From: Candidatus Eisenbergiella intestinipullorum
GTDB taxonomy: Bacteria; Bacillota; Clostridia; Lachnospirales; Lachnospiraceae
Assembly (NCBI GenBank): GCA_019119815.1
Contig: DWWH01000075.1
Span: forward strand, 1 to 61,505
Direction: 5' to 3'
Length of the DNA stretch: 61,505 bases
A model generated the notes under the pieces. That model was not told the DNA's origin. It made no database searches and saw nothing but the letters and a program-made list of their open reading frames with translations. Below, in pieces: positions 24,479-33,329 of the stretch. Both the position numbers and the translations under genes were made by a program. Each line of letters begins with the position of its first letter. The first letter of the stretch is position 1.

Positions 24479-25960
24479 TCATTCCTCATATCTCATCTGT
24501 ACATTTCCGAAGCGCAGCTCGTCTCCGTCCTCCAGCATCATCACCTCTTCCTGTTCCAGCCGAACACCGTTGACAAAGGTCCCGTTGGTGGAGTTCAGGT
24601 CGATCAGCGCCGTTCTCCCTTCCCTCTCCACAAATCTCGCATGAATCCGGCTCACAGACGCATCCGCCAGGAGAATCTGCGCTCTGCTCTTCAGCTTTCC
24701 CACCAGAACAGGCAGTCTTTCCAGAGAATATTCCATTCCTCTTTCTCCGGTCCCGTCCGCAGTTCCTGTCACTCTCGGCCTTCTTCGCTGTGCGGTTCCG
24801 TTCTCTCCCCCTGCGCCGCTCCGGCTCAAATATACCGTCGGGCCTTCCAGCTCTTCCTGCCTGTGCGGTTCGTACTCCTCCCAAAAGGAAGCTCCGCCCC
24901 CTGTCATCTCCTCCTCTTCTTCTTCCGGCTCGCTCTCCCGTTCTTCCTCCATCCTTCTGGCAGTCGCCTTCCAGAGACAGATCAGCAGAAACAGCCCATC
25001 CGCAGCCAGAAATAGGAACATCGCCGTCTTTTCGGCTCCCTCAGGCCGCAGATACCAGATACAGGCACATATCAGAAGGAAGAGCACTGCAGCCGCCAGA
25101 AGACCTGCTGCTGCCTTCCGTCGCTTTTTTCTTTCCTCTTCCTCCTGTCCCCCGCTTTCTTCCGTTTTTTTCTCCCGCTTTCCATCCTCCCATGCTTCCG
25201 GAGACTTCCCGTTCCATCTTCCTCCTTTCTCCCATTCGCATTCTTCGTTTTCAAATCCATCCTCTCCATTTCCCGTTTCCTTGCCGCCGTATTCATAAGG
25301 CCCCTCTTCTTCATAAAAACACACGGCTGCATTCCGTTCCGTTATGCGCATTCCCGCATAGCCGTACTTCGTTTTATCCGGTTCCTCTTCCGCAGCCTTC
25401 TGTCTTTCCTCCTGCATCCCCTTTTCCAGAAAAGTGCGGAAGCTCCCCACCATGAAGCTTTCTGCTTTGGACATTTTATAAAACTGATATGCGGCACTCA
25501 CCGCCATCTCCTCCCGGTGATCCACATGTTCCAGAAAAAATTCCGCCAGCGGCAGATAGCGGGACTGCTCTTCATCCTGCCGAAAGGGATAATATAGGAA
25601 GAAGAGCTGCTCCGTTTCCAGATCCATATAGATATATTCCGGTTCCAGGATCAGGAAACGTTCCTCCAGCAGATATTCCGCCATGGAATCCAACACCTGA
25701 GCCAGATTGTCAATGATCCCCCTGATTTCCTTCATCCCGATCTTTGCGGACAGGTAAAGCTGCTCCAGAGATTGTCTGGAGCTGATGTCATAGTACAGAC
25801 ATGCCCTGCCCTCCATATATCTTTCACTGCTTGCCAATAATCCCGGTATCCGGTTTCTCAGGATCATCCGGTACTGGTAATGCCCGGAAAGCTCCTCCGG
25901 AATATTCTCGATCACCAGATAGCTGTGACTCAGCTCCCGTTTATACATTGGTTTTTTCAT
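24479..25960 (-). CDS. DUF6382-like protein with two membrane spans and C-terminal FHA domain
   Basis: 493 residues. The N-terminal ~200 residues (MKKPMYKRELSHSYLVIEN) match the DUF6382 domain that accompanies FHA proteins in clostridial Flp loci. A Glu/Gly-rich linker follows, then two membrane segments (LLAAAVLFLLICACIWYL and AMFLFLAADGLFLLICL). The C-terminal FHA domain has SRIHARFVE and LNSTNGTFVNG, which bind phosphothreonine peptides. It is the last gene of the Tad operon and may link pilus assembly to Ser/Thr kinase signalling. ATG 25960 has GAGG upstream; the long open frame before it overlaps the TadE gene and is a shadow. Confidence 0.83.
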   Translation of the reverse strand: MKKPMYKRELSHSYLVIENIPEELSGHYQYRMILRNRIPGLLASSERYMEGRACLYYDISSRQSLEQLYLSAKIGMKEIRGIIDNLAQVLDSMAEYLLEERFLILEPEYIYMDLETEQLFFLYYPFRQDEEQSRYLPLAEFFLEHVDHREEMAVSAAYQFYKMSKAESFMVGSFRTFLEKGMQEERQKAAEEEPDKTKYGYAGMRITERNAAVCFYEEEGPYEYGGKETGNGEDGFENEECEWEKGGRWNGKSPEAWEDGKREKKTEESGGQEEEERKKRRKAAAGLLAAAVLFLLICACIWYLRPEGAEKTAMFLFLAADGLFLLICLWKATARRMEEERESEPEEEEEEMTGGGASFWEEYEPHRQEELEGPTVYLSRSGAGGENGTAQRRRPRVTGTADGTGERGMEYSLERLPVLVGKLKSRAQILLADASVSRIHARFVEREGRTALIDLNSTNGTFVNGVRLEQEEVMMLEDGDELRFGNVQMRYEE

Positions 25961-25986
25961 GTCCTCTTCCTTTCCGCGGCCTTCCC

Positions 25987-26451
25987 TCAGCCGCCGTCTC
26001 CGATCCTTGAAAGCCGGCGCAGCTCCCGGATAAAAGCCGGTGCATCCCTGACTCCGGCTTCCTTCTTCGCTTCTATCTGAAGCGTTCTCATCCTGACCGG
26101 AAGGACAGAAAGCCCCGGCAGAGTCCATTGTGTTGTCAGAACGACTGTCACGCCGGACGAAGAGGCTGTGATCTCCCTCTGCATATCCGGCAGCTGTATC
26201 AGTGCCTCTGAAAGCAGCTTTTCCAGTTCCTCCTCCGCTTTCGCCTGTCTGACGTAGCCAGCCCCCTCTTCCAGGCTCGCACGGAATGCTGCGATATAAG
26301 CAGCCTGGTTCAGGAAACAGACCGTATACAGATAAAATGACAGGATCAAAAGCGCTGCTGTCAAAATGACCGCGATCGGCATGATAAAACAGGCTTCCAG
26401 CGTCATATAAGCATGATGCCTTCTTCGCATTTGTTCTGTCCAAAGCCGCAT
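25987..26451 (-). CDS. tadE: TadE-like pseudopilin
   Basis: 154 residues. The N-terminus MRRRHHAYMTLEACFIMPIA followed by a long hydrophobic helix is the TadE/TadG minor pseudopilin form, with a Thr-Leu-Glu in place of the common TVE. The C-terminal half is a soluble extracellular domain. The Shine-Dalgarno GGGAGG before ATG 26451 is strong. It sits between the prepilin peptidase and the FHA gene in the Tad operon. Confidence 0.8.
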   Translation of the reverse strand: MRLWTEQMRRRHHAYMTLEACFIMPIAVILTAALLILSFYLYTVCFLNQAAYIAAFRASLEEGAGYVRQAKAEEELEKLLSEALIQLPDMQREITASSSGVTVVLTTQWTLPGLSVLPVRMRTLQIEAKKEAGVRDAPAFIRELRRLSRIGDGG

Positions 26452-26514
26452 CTTTTTTCCTCCCTTTCTTTCCCCATCTTTTCTCAGGCCCTCATCCTTT
26501 CCGACGTTCTTTGC

Positions 26515-26967
26515 TTATCCACCGATCCCGCCTTTGCAGACATCCGTTATCCACAGGATCGCCACCGCGCTGAGGAAAAAGGGAGCGAACGGGAGACGTG
26601 TATTTTTATTTCCTTTTCCTGAAAGCAGCAGGCCCACTGCCACCAGAAAGATCAAAAAGCAGGCCGTAAGGACCTCTGCCGTACATCGCTCCCACTGCTG
26701 GATCAATCCGGCCGGAATCACCATCAGCCCGTCTGCCCAGCCCAGCTTTTCCTGCGACATGCGGCTGTAAAACAGCATTGCCGCGCCAGGGAGCGCTCCT
26801 GTCAGAACCGTCTGCCACACCGCCCGTCCGGTGAACAGCATGATCCCCGCGTACAGAATTCCCATTCCGATCCCCATCCTCAGAAGCCACAGGGGGATCC
26901 TTCTGTCCCTGCAGTCATAGCAGGAGCAGATCCCCAGATAGCCGCACAGCATCATATTTTCCGTCAT
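26515..26967 (-). CDS. tadV: TadV/CpaA-type prepilin peptidase (A24)
   Basis: 150 residues, about five membrane segments. The first catalytic Asp lies in CYDCRDRRIP, matching the D-x-R-x-x-x-I-P motif; the second lies in LGWADGLMV, where the usual GxGD is altered to WAD but the Asp is kept. It would cleave the leader of the Flp pilin and TadE-like proteins at the membrane. ATG 26967 (MTENMML) follows GAGAGG. The degenerate second motif may affect activity. Confidence 0.8.
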   Translation of the reverse strand: MTENMMLCGYLGICSCYDCRDRRIPLWLLRMGIGMGILYAGIMLFTGRAVWQTVLTGALPGAAMLFYSRMSQEKLGWADGLMVIPAGLIQQWERCTAEVLTACFLIFLVAVGLLLSGKGNKNTRLPFAPFFLSAVAILWITDVCKGGIGG

Positions 26968-27048
26968 GTTTACCTCTCTCTCAAAATATCTTTCATTGCA
27001 TTCCTTCAAAGCATCCTGCATTCCATGTACTCTGCCGCGAGTTTCCAT

Positions 27049-27867
27049 TCATGCACAGCAGCGGCTGCAGGGAGACCTTCCTCCCGCCTCGGAAAGCGGC
27101 ACGCAGCGCACGGATCGTTTCAATCCGCTGCATTCTATGGTATTGTGATACCGATCCCCCTCATTCGTAACGTATACAATCCCGCTTCCGTCCCCGCCGC
27201 ATTTTTCACAGGGGCTGTACTTGCCTCCGGACGCATTGCGCAGAGAGCTCACCTCGTCTTTCCCGGCCAGCGTGATGGACAGTGTCAGATGCGTACAGCT
27301 TCTCGCCATATGATAGGCGCTTCCATTGTCCGTAATGTAAACATAGGTTTCTTCTCCGTCCCCGCCTCCCGCCCTGCGTTCCACATCATAGCCCGTCCAT
27401 GCCCGCATATAGCAGCAGCTTACGATCGTCGTTCCCGGATACCCCAGAATCGGGATCACCGGGCTGATCCTTTCCGGACGGATCAGCTGTACCATATCGT
27501 CCTGGATCAGTCCGGTGTCTCCTGCCGTATAGGCCAGCATGGAAAGCTCTCTTCCCTGCTGATGCAGCTGTTCCAGATTGGAAAGAAAGGTATGGAAAAA
27601 AAGAAGCATGGACAGAACGTTGATCATAAAAAACAGAAACAGAGGAACCGCCAGCGAAGCCTCCACGGTCATGGAGGCTTCCGCCCCGTTTTTGCAGGAA
27701 GCAGGCCGGGACACCCTCTTTGCCGCCCGCTTCTGGGGAGAATACAAGAACTTATGACCCTTCTGTCCGATGTGAGAAATAAGCGTTCGGAAATTCATGG
27801 CATGTTTTGAAATCATAAATTTACAGTTACGATAGTGACAGTCGTTCTTCGGCTGCAAAGAGGGCAT
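27049..27867 (-). CDS. TadE-like protein with duplicated Cys/His C-terminal motif
   Basis: 272 residues. After a basic N-terminal stretch it has the TadE-type segment ASMTVEASLAVPLFLFFMIN (about 64-85), giving one membrane anchor. The external C-terminus holds two copies of a motif Y-[IV]-T-x-x-G-x-x-YH, then C-x-x-L, then CxxC: copy 1 YITDNGSAYH...CTHL...CEKC, copy 2 YVTNEGDRYH...CSGL...CSRC. This could bind metal or form disulfides at the pilus base. The start at 27867 has AGGAAG at a slightly long distance; ATGs at residues 18 and 24 lack one. Confidence 0.75.
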   Translation of the reverse strand: MPSLQPKNDCHYRNCKFMISKHAMNFRTLISHIGQKGHKFLYSPQKRAAKRVSRPASCKNGAEASMTVEASLAVPLFLFFMINVLSMLLFFHTFLSNLEQLHQQGRELSMLAYTAGDTGLIQDDMVQLIRPERISPVIPILGYPGTTIVSCCYMRAWTGYDVERRAGGGDGEETYVYITDNGSAYHMARSCTHLTLSITLAGKDEVSSLRNASGGKYSPCEKCGGDGSGIVYVTNEGDRYHNTIECSGLKRSVRCVPLSEAGGRSPCSRCCA

Positions 27868-27952
27868 CCCGGCTCACTTCCTTTCCGTTTTCTCTGCCGT
27901 ATCCGACAGGCATCCTGTTTTTCTTCTGTCTCTGCCGGCAATCTGCAGGCAG

Positions 27953-29392
27953 CTATTCATACCGGTAGTCCCGCATGATCTGAAAGCTGCGTCCGTAGCC
28001 GCTTTTTACCGACGCCTGTGCCGTTATGGCATCCACGCAGCCATCCATCCGGAAATTCTCATTTCCCGGAGTCATACGAATATCCGCCTCGATCACATCC
28101 ATCAGCCGGTTCAGCGCCTCTTCCTCCGCCTGCAGGAATAAAAATGCTCCGAGATAATCCTGATAGCTCATTCCGCTCTGCCCCTTCGTATACTCTGACA
28201 GATGCCCGCGGAAGGTGAGAAGCTGGCTGTACGGCGTATTCCAGCTTTCCGACGTTTTTACCAGAGGGACCTTTTCCCCGTCGAACAGGATCCGAAGGTC
28301 CTGCACGCTTTCCGCATATCCCCAGGCGAACAGAATCAGTGCGGTAATGGGTTCCGTCAGCTCCGGCTGTGTGAGGATGGAGCTGATCAGCAGTGCAGTT
28401 CCTTTCGCCTGTTCCCGCTTCGCGCTGTCGCCAAAAAGGTACGCCACATTGGCCGCTTCTCTGATCAGAAGGATCTTATTCGCCACAGCCCGCAGATTAT
28501 CCAGGTCGTTTTCCTTTCCCTCCAGAATATATTCCACCTGATAGGAAAACGCGGCATGCTCCTTTTCCTGCCCGTAAAAGCCGCATTTTTCCATGATATA
28601 TTTCTGAAACAGACAGTTTCCCGCTATTCCGGACGGCTTCGTCTTTCCTTCCGGAAGTCCGGTCCCCTCCAGCAGCTTCCCCCTGTGAGACAGGAGTGTC
28701 TGCACCGGGATCGAGGTCCTGGACAGCTCTCCCGGTCTACTGGAGGCCAGTCCCAGAATTCCTTCTCCCCGGGCCTGATTCACAATATCTGAAGGCAGCT
28801 CTACGTTCTGTCCCTCCCAGTCCTCATCTTCCTCCTGCTGTTTCTGCAGGATCCTGTCCTTGACCTCTTTCTCCATTTCCACTCTCTGCTGCTCCACATC
28901 GCTGTCCAGGTATCCTTTCCGTTCCATCACCTCGGCATTGACAGCGGCCTGATTCAGATAGCTGAGTCCCCACCGGTGCATGATATAGTCCACCGCCTGA
29001 CGCTTCAGCACCGCACCCCCGTCATCAGAAGCCGCCGAAGCCTTCAGAAGAGCCACCTCCTCCGCATTCAGAGCCGTCAGATCCTTTCCCACCGGGATGT
29101 CAAACACCTCGAACGGACGAAAGTTCATATTCATATAGTTCCTGATATGCTCCTCCACATTGGCAAAGGAAGGGGAGGCGCTTCCATACGACATGTCAAT
29201 GAAAAACAGATCATACTGCTCCAGAAGCTCTCTGTGATATTCCGCAAGCGCCGAATCCATCGCCATATCCATCACACATTCCGTCTGGGTGCGGATGGTA
29301 TGCATCCGCACGCCTTCTACCACTGTCAGTATCAGGGACAGCAGGATTCCCGTCACCAGCGAAAGATACACTGTGATATAGCCGTCTTTCAC
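27953..29392 (-). CDS. DUF5702-type pilus-associated protein
   Basis: About 479 residues. Starts MKDGYITVYLSLVTGILLSL, a TadG/DUF5702 type N-terminal membrane anchor, followed by a large extracellular domain (RTQTECVMDMAMDSALAEY; LLEQYDLFFIDMSYG). It is a likely minor pilin or scaffold of the Flp machine. I chose the GTG at 29392 because GGGAGGAC precedes it and the protein then begins with the anchor; the upstream codons overlap the pilin gene end. Confidence 0.78.
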   Translation of the reverse strand: MKDGYITVYLSLVTGILLSLILTVVEGVRMHTIRTQTECVMDMAMDSALAEYHRELLEQYDLFFIDMSYGSASPSFANVEEHIRNYMNMNFRPFEVFDIPVGKDLTALNAEEVALLKASAASDDGGAVLKRQAVDYIMHRWGLSYLNQAAVNAEVMERKGYLDSDVEQQRVEMEKEVKDRILQKQQEEDEDWEGQNVELPSDIVNQARGEGILGLASSRPGELSRTSIPVQTLLSHRGKLLEGTGLPEGKTKPSGIAGNCLFQKYIMEKCGFYGQEKEHAAFSYQVEYILEGKENDLDNLRAVANKILLIREAANVAYLFGDSAKREQAKGTALLISSILTQPELTEPITALILFAWGYAESVQDLRILFDGEKVPLVKTSESWNTPYSQLLTFRGHLSEYTKGQSGMSYQDYLGAFLFLQAEEEALNRLMDVIEADIRMTPGNENFRMDGCVDAITAQASVKSGYGRSFQIMRDYRYE

Positions 29393-29411
29393 GTCCTCCC
29401 CTCCCTTCCTG

Positions 29412-29624
29412 TCAGATGCTTCCCGCCTGCTTTGTGATCTTGTCAAAAATGCTTTCCACCAGATCAGTCAGCTGACTCTTGAAAATAATGACCAGTCCGA
29501 TCAGGACCAGGATGATCAGGATCACCTCAACCGTGCCCATTCCCTCCTCATCATGCAGGATCCCTCCGATCCGCCTCTTCAGGCCTGCCGCCATGCGCAT
29601 CATTCCTTGATAGATCTTCTTCAT
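29412..29624 (-). CDS. flp: Flp-type (type IVb) pilin
   Basis: 70 residues, the size of a Flp prepilin. A basic leader (MKKIYQGMMRMAAGLKRRIG) precedes the conserved EEGMGTVEVILIILVLIG core and a hydrophobic helix of about 20 residues, then a short soluble tail. The peptidase would cleave within or just before GMGTVE. Shine-Dalgarno AGGAGG with 8-base spacing is the best in the operon, fitting a major structural subunit. It lies between tadC and the DUF5702 gene. Confidence 0.88.
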   Translation of the reverse strand: MKKIYQGMMRMAAGLKRRIGGILHDEEGMGTVEVILIILVLIGLVIIFKSQLTDLVESIFDKITKQAGSI

Positions 29625-29656
29625 ACTCTTATCCTCCTTTTCGTCCACATCCGTTT

Positions 29657-31213
29657 TTACATCCCGCCAAAGGAAAAGCAGGCGGGAACCAGTATCAGAA
29701 CCATTACCACTGCGAGCATCATCATCATGGGGAAAAGAAGCTTTGTCCCGGCCCGTTCTCCTTCCTCTCTGGCGTTTCTCTTCCGTTCCTCAAAGGAATG
29801 TTCCGCTTCCTCCTGCAGGGCCGCCAGAAGACCTGCGGAGCCCTTTTTCAGGTTCTGCACCAGCAGGGCGGCGCATTTCCTGTACTGCGGCAGACGGCAC
29901 CTCTGTCCGAAGTGCTCATAGGCTTCCACCTCCGTAACCCCGCTTTCCATTTCCCGGCAGGAAAGCAGCAGCTCCTCATAAACATAGCTTCTATTCTTCC
30001 CCTTCTTTTTCCGGTAATCTGATGCCATCCGCATAAAAGCCGCTCTCACAGGAAGTCCCGCCCCCATCAGCAGCGTGAGCTTGCTGATGAACTCCGGATA
30101 AGAAAGCAGGAGCTGTCTTTCTCTTTTTTCCAGACGCTTTCGCAGATCATCATCCAGAAAGTGATACTGGATGGCTCCCATCGCCATCACCAGAAGGAAG
30201 ATCACCGAACTGCTGTCGGAGCGCTCCTGTGTCCAGGTGATGTTTTTTCCGTCCGCCGTTCCGGGAAGCTGAAAGGCCTCCTCATACGCCGCAGCCTCAT
30301 CCTCCTTTCTGATCTCTTCAAGAAGAAGCCGTTCCCTGCTCTCCTCCCGGGTCAGAATCGGAGGACATACCCGCACAAAAAAGCTTTCCTCCCAGGATTC
30401 GCTGCCATAGCTGAGTATCGCTGTCAGTTCCACCAGCTCGCCTTTTTCTCCCACTTCCCCGTTATTCACAGTTCCATCCGGGCGGACCAGGCCGTAATTT
30501 CCGCTTTTCCAGGAAATCTCGAATGGAAAAGTACCGACCCGGGAAGGCAGAAAGAGAGAAGTACGAACCTCGTCCAGCGTCCCGTTCTCTCCTCGGACCT
30601 CCTGTTCCAGGATCCCGCGGACCTGCGGCAGCATTGCTTCCAGCTCCTGTCCGGTATATTTCTGTTCGGAAACAGTCAGCTCCACCTCCTGCTCCCAGCC
30701 TCCCTCCCCCTCTGCCCGTCCTTTCAGCCTGACCTGAGCGTCTCCCTCTCCATAGGAATTTCTCCGAAGCCGGCCGTCCGGCGTCAGCCTCTGCTCCATG
30801 CTGCCTGACAGAAGGATCAGTCCGCCGAGCGTTGCGGCCGCAAAGCATACCAGCAGCAGGGCACTCAGCTTCTCGACCCGGTAGCGGAACAATCTTTCCT
30901 CCGCGTCTGACGGGTACAGAAGCTTCAGCTCCTCCCGAAGCTGCAGGCCGGCTTCTCTCCTCCTGCAGCTTCTGTTTCTGCCCGCTCTGCTTCCATCGGC
31001 TCCTTTTCCGCGCGTCCCGTTTCCCTGCCTTCTCTTTTCTCCCTGTTTCGTTTCCGCATTTTCCCAAAGCCGGTACAGCCACAGCGCAGGCTTCAGGAAA
31101 TACCGGCTGAACGCGGGCGTGTCCGGTTCCGCACGGATCTCCTGCTTTCTCGAAAGAAAAAGCAGCACGGCCAGCGCCGCAAGAATTCCCGCATATATCA
31201 ATCCCATACGCAT
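29657..31213 (-). CDS. tadC: TadC-type T2SSF membrane protein with extracytoplasmic Ig-like insert
   Basis: 518 residues, much longer than a usual TadC (about 300). Order: membrane segment (4-22), basic linker, second segment (about 117-136). Residues 215-283 look like an atrophied bacterial Ig domain (FEISWKSGNYGLVRPDGTVN; VELTAILSYGSESWEESFFV). Then come a third segment (about 336-353) and the classic T2SSF region (YPEFISKLTLLMGAGLPVRA) ending in GTKLLFPMMMMLAVVMVLIL. It forms the inner-membrane platform with TadB. Its ATG overlaps the tadB stop (TGATG), so translation is probably coupled. Confidence 0.85.
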   Translation of the reverse strand: MRMGLIYAGILAALAVLLFLSRKQEIRAEPDTPAFSRYFLKPALWLYRLWENAETKQGEKRRQGNGTRGKGADGSRAGRNRSCRRREAGLQLREELKLLYPSDAEERLFRYRVEKLSALLLVCFAAATLGGLILLSGSMEQRLTPDGRLRRNSYGEGDAQVRLKGRAEGEGGWEQEVELTVSEQKYTGQELEAMLPQVRGILEQEVRGENGTLDEVRTSLFLPSRVGTFPFEISWKSGNYGLVRPDGTVNNGEVGEKGELVELTAILSYGSESWEESFFVRVCPPILTREESRERLLLEEIRKEDEAAAYEEAFQLPGTADGKNITWTQERSDSSSVIFLLVMAMGAIQYHFLDDDLRKRLEKRERQLLLSYPEFISKLTLLMGAGLPVRAAFMRMASDYRKKKGKNRSYVYEELLLSCREMESGVTEVEAYEHFGQRCRLPQYRKCAALLVQNLKKGSAGLLAALQEEAEHSFEERKRNAREEGERAGTKLLFPMMMMLAVVMVLILVPACFSFGGM

Positions 31214-32025
31214 CAAACCTCAATGTCCACGATTTTTCCCGATAACAAAAATGCGGCAAGATAGACCGCAAGACAGACCGTCATGATCAGAATTCCCGCC
31301 GGATTTTTGTACAGCACATCGAAAAAACCGGCTGAAGTGACCTGCAGATAAGCCATGATCAGAAAAGGGATCAGATTCATGATCTTCTGCTCGTATCTCC
31401 TGGAGGCAAGCAGCGTCCGGATTTCCCGGGAGATCTCGATCTTGTCCCCGGTCACGGCAGCGCTTCTGCGGATCATCTCATTCATCGCCCCTCCGGATCT
31501 TTTTGCGATGGAGAATACCTCTGCGAAATCCTCCACATCCGGGACGCCGCTCCGCCTTCCCAGATCCTTCAGCATCTGCTCAAGCGGAATATTATTGCCG
31601 ATCCCTCTCCGCAGGACGGCCATCTCGCGCGCCATGATGCTGTCCGTCCCATACAGACGTTCCACATCCTCTCCCGCAGCCAGGAAAGCGTTTTCCACAG
31701 AATATCCGGCCTGCAGCCCGGCCGCCGCAGACAGGATCAGGTCCCGAAACTGCTGCGCCAGCTTTTCCCTCCGCCCCTTCGCCAGACTCTCCTGTTTCCC
31801 GCGCAGAAAAAGGACCACCAACGGAAGAAGGGGCAGCAGCGCCCAGAAGGAGCGGTAGAAAAACCAGGCGATCAAAGCCGCGATTCCCAGCCCCTGCACG
31901 GTATAGAGAGCAAATTCCTTCCCATCAAACAGATATTTCCTGTAATCCGGCGCGTGCTCCTTCCTCTGTTCTTCCTTTTTTCTGCTATGCGGAAGCAATT
32001 CCCGCCATTTTAAGCTTATCTGCAT
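31213..32025 (-). CDS. tadB: TadB-type T2SSF membrane protein
   Basis: 270 residues. Membrane segments near 47-72 and at the C-terminus, and the T2SSF core FRDLILSAAAGLQAGYSVEN, then GVPDVEDFAEVFSIAKRSGG. It is a partner of TadC in the pilus platform. The gene starts 41 bases inside the end of the ATPase gene and ends in a one-base overlap with tadC, so ATPase, TadB and TadC are probably made together. Confidence 0.88.
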   Translation of the reverse strand: MQISLKWRELLPHSRKKEEQRKEHAPDYRKYLFDGKEFALYTVQGLGIAALIAWFFYRSFWALLPLLPLVVLFLRGKQESLAKGRREKLAQQFRDLILSAAAGLQAGYSVENAFLAAGEDVERLYGTDSIMAREMAVLRRGIGNNIPLEQMLKDLGRRSGVPDVEDFAEVFSIAKRSGGAMNEMIRRSAAVTGDKIEISREIRTLLASRRYEQKIMNLIPFLIMAYLQVTSAGFFDVLYKNPAGILIMTVCLAVYLAAFLLSGKIVDIEV

Positions 32026-33268
32026 GGATCAGATCCCCCTTTCTCACCAAAGCTCCCTTTACCTCCCCTTCCATCCTTCCCGTTTCCTCAAAGGAAAACA
32101 GAGTGGACAGCCGGATTTCTCCTTCTTCGTAACCGATGACCTCCACGATCTGGAGCACCTTCCTGCTTTTATCCCGCAGTCTTCCCAGATGGACGATGAT
32201 GTCCACTCCGGAGGCGATCTGTCTGCGTATGGCGGACAACGGGATCTCCACCCCCATCAGCATCATCGTCTCCAGACGGGTGAGCATGTCCGCCGCGCTG
32301 TTGGCATGTCCGGTGGACATGGAACCGTCATGGCCGCAGTTCAGCGCGCTCCCGATCAGATCCGCAGCTTCCGCTCCACGCACTTCTCCGATGATGATCC
32401 GGTCCGGCCTCATCCGCAGAGCCGTTTTGATCAGATCCCGTATGGTGATCGGACGGCAGCCGTCAATATTGGCATTTCTCGTTTCCAGACGGACCAGGTT
32501 GGCGATCCCCCGGATCTGAAGTTCCGCGCTGTCTTCTATGGTGATCAGCCGTTCGTCCTTCGGGATGAATTCCGTCAGCGCGTTTAAAAAGGTAGTCTTT
32601 CCGCTTCCCGTTCCGCCGCTGATAAAAATGTTGTATCTCGCCTTCACCAGGCTTTCCAGGAACCGGCAGGCTTCCTGCGTGATGGAGCCTGATTCCACCA
32701 GCTGTCGGATTCCAATGGGTTCATCCGGAAAACGCCGGATCGTAACCACCGGCCCGTTCAGCGCTACCGGATCCAGGACCACATTGACCCTGGAGCCGTT
32801 TTTCAGCCTGGCGTCCACGATGGGGGATGCCTCGTTCACCGTTCTGTTGCAGCCCGCTACAATCTGCTGAATCACGTCCTGCAGCTTTTCCCTGGTCTCA
32901 AATCCTCCGGGCCAGGAAAACAGCCTTCCGGCCCGTTCCACGAAAATGCCATCCAGCCCGTTGATCATGATCTCCGTTACCTGTTCGTCCTCGATGAGCT
33001 CCTGCAGAATATCCAGCCCCCTGAGCGTAAAGAAGAGTTCCTTTCCCAGCTTCGCCCGTTCATGAATGTCCAGTTTCCCCGCGATCTGCCTTCCGCGCAG
33101 CCTCTGCGCGATCGCCTCCTGCAGCTCATCGTCCGAGATCTCTCTGGTAAAATCCATTCCTGTCAGCAGCTCCCGGCGGATCTCCTCCTTGATCTTCAGA
33201 TATTCCTCTTTCTTCCTCTCCTCCACGCTCTTTTTCCTCCTTTGTCCGGCTTTCCCCCTGTCTTTCAT
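31985..33268 (-). CDS. tadA: TadA/CpaF-family pilus assembly ATPase
   Basis: 427 residues. N-terminal helical domain, then the secretion ATPase core: Walker A FISGGTGSGKTTFLNAL, Asp box LITIEDSAELQI, Walker B RPDRIIIGEVRGAEA and His box STGHANSAADMLTRLE. It hydrolyses ATP at the inner membrane face to drive Flp pilus extrusion. It follows tadZ by 61 bases in the Tad operon. Confidence 0.93.
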   Translation of the reverse strand: MKDRGKAGQRRKKSVEERKKEEYLKIKEEIRRELLTGMDFTREISDDELQEAIAQRLRGRQIAGKLDIHERAKLGKELFFTLRGLDILQELIEDEQVTEIMINGLDGIFVERAGRLFSWPGGFETREKLQDVIQQIVAGCNRTVNEASPIVDARLKNGSRVNVVLDPVALNGPVVTIRRFPDEPIGIRQLVESGSITQEACRFLESLVKARYNIFISGGTGSGKTTFLNALTEFIPKDERLITIEDSAELQIRGIANLVRLETRNANIDGCRPITIRDLIKTALRMRPDRIIIGEVRGAEAADLIGSALNCGHDGSMSTGHANSAADMLTRLETMMLMGVEIPLSAIRRQIASGVDIIVHLGRLRDKSRKVLQIVEVIGYEEGEIRLSTLFSFEETGRMEGEVKGALVRKGDLIHADKLKMAGIASA

Positions 33269-33329
33269 CCTCCCGGCACCTCTTCATCGTTCTTTTGCTT
33301 TTGGGACGGCAGCCGCCCGTTCTCTTCGT

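Noticed and set aside
25961..26443. N-terminal extension of the FHA protein (161 extra codons)
   Set aside because: It runs antiphase through the TadE gene, shows no protein-like composition, and the ATG at 25960 has its own Shine-Dalgarno and matches the family start.
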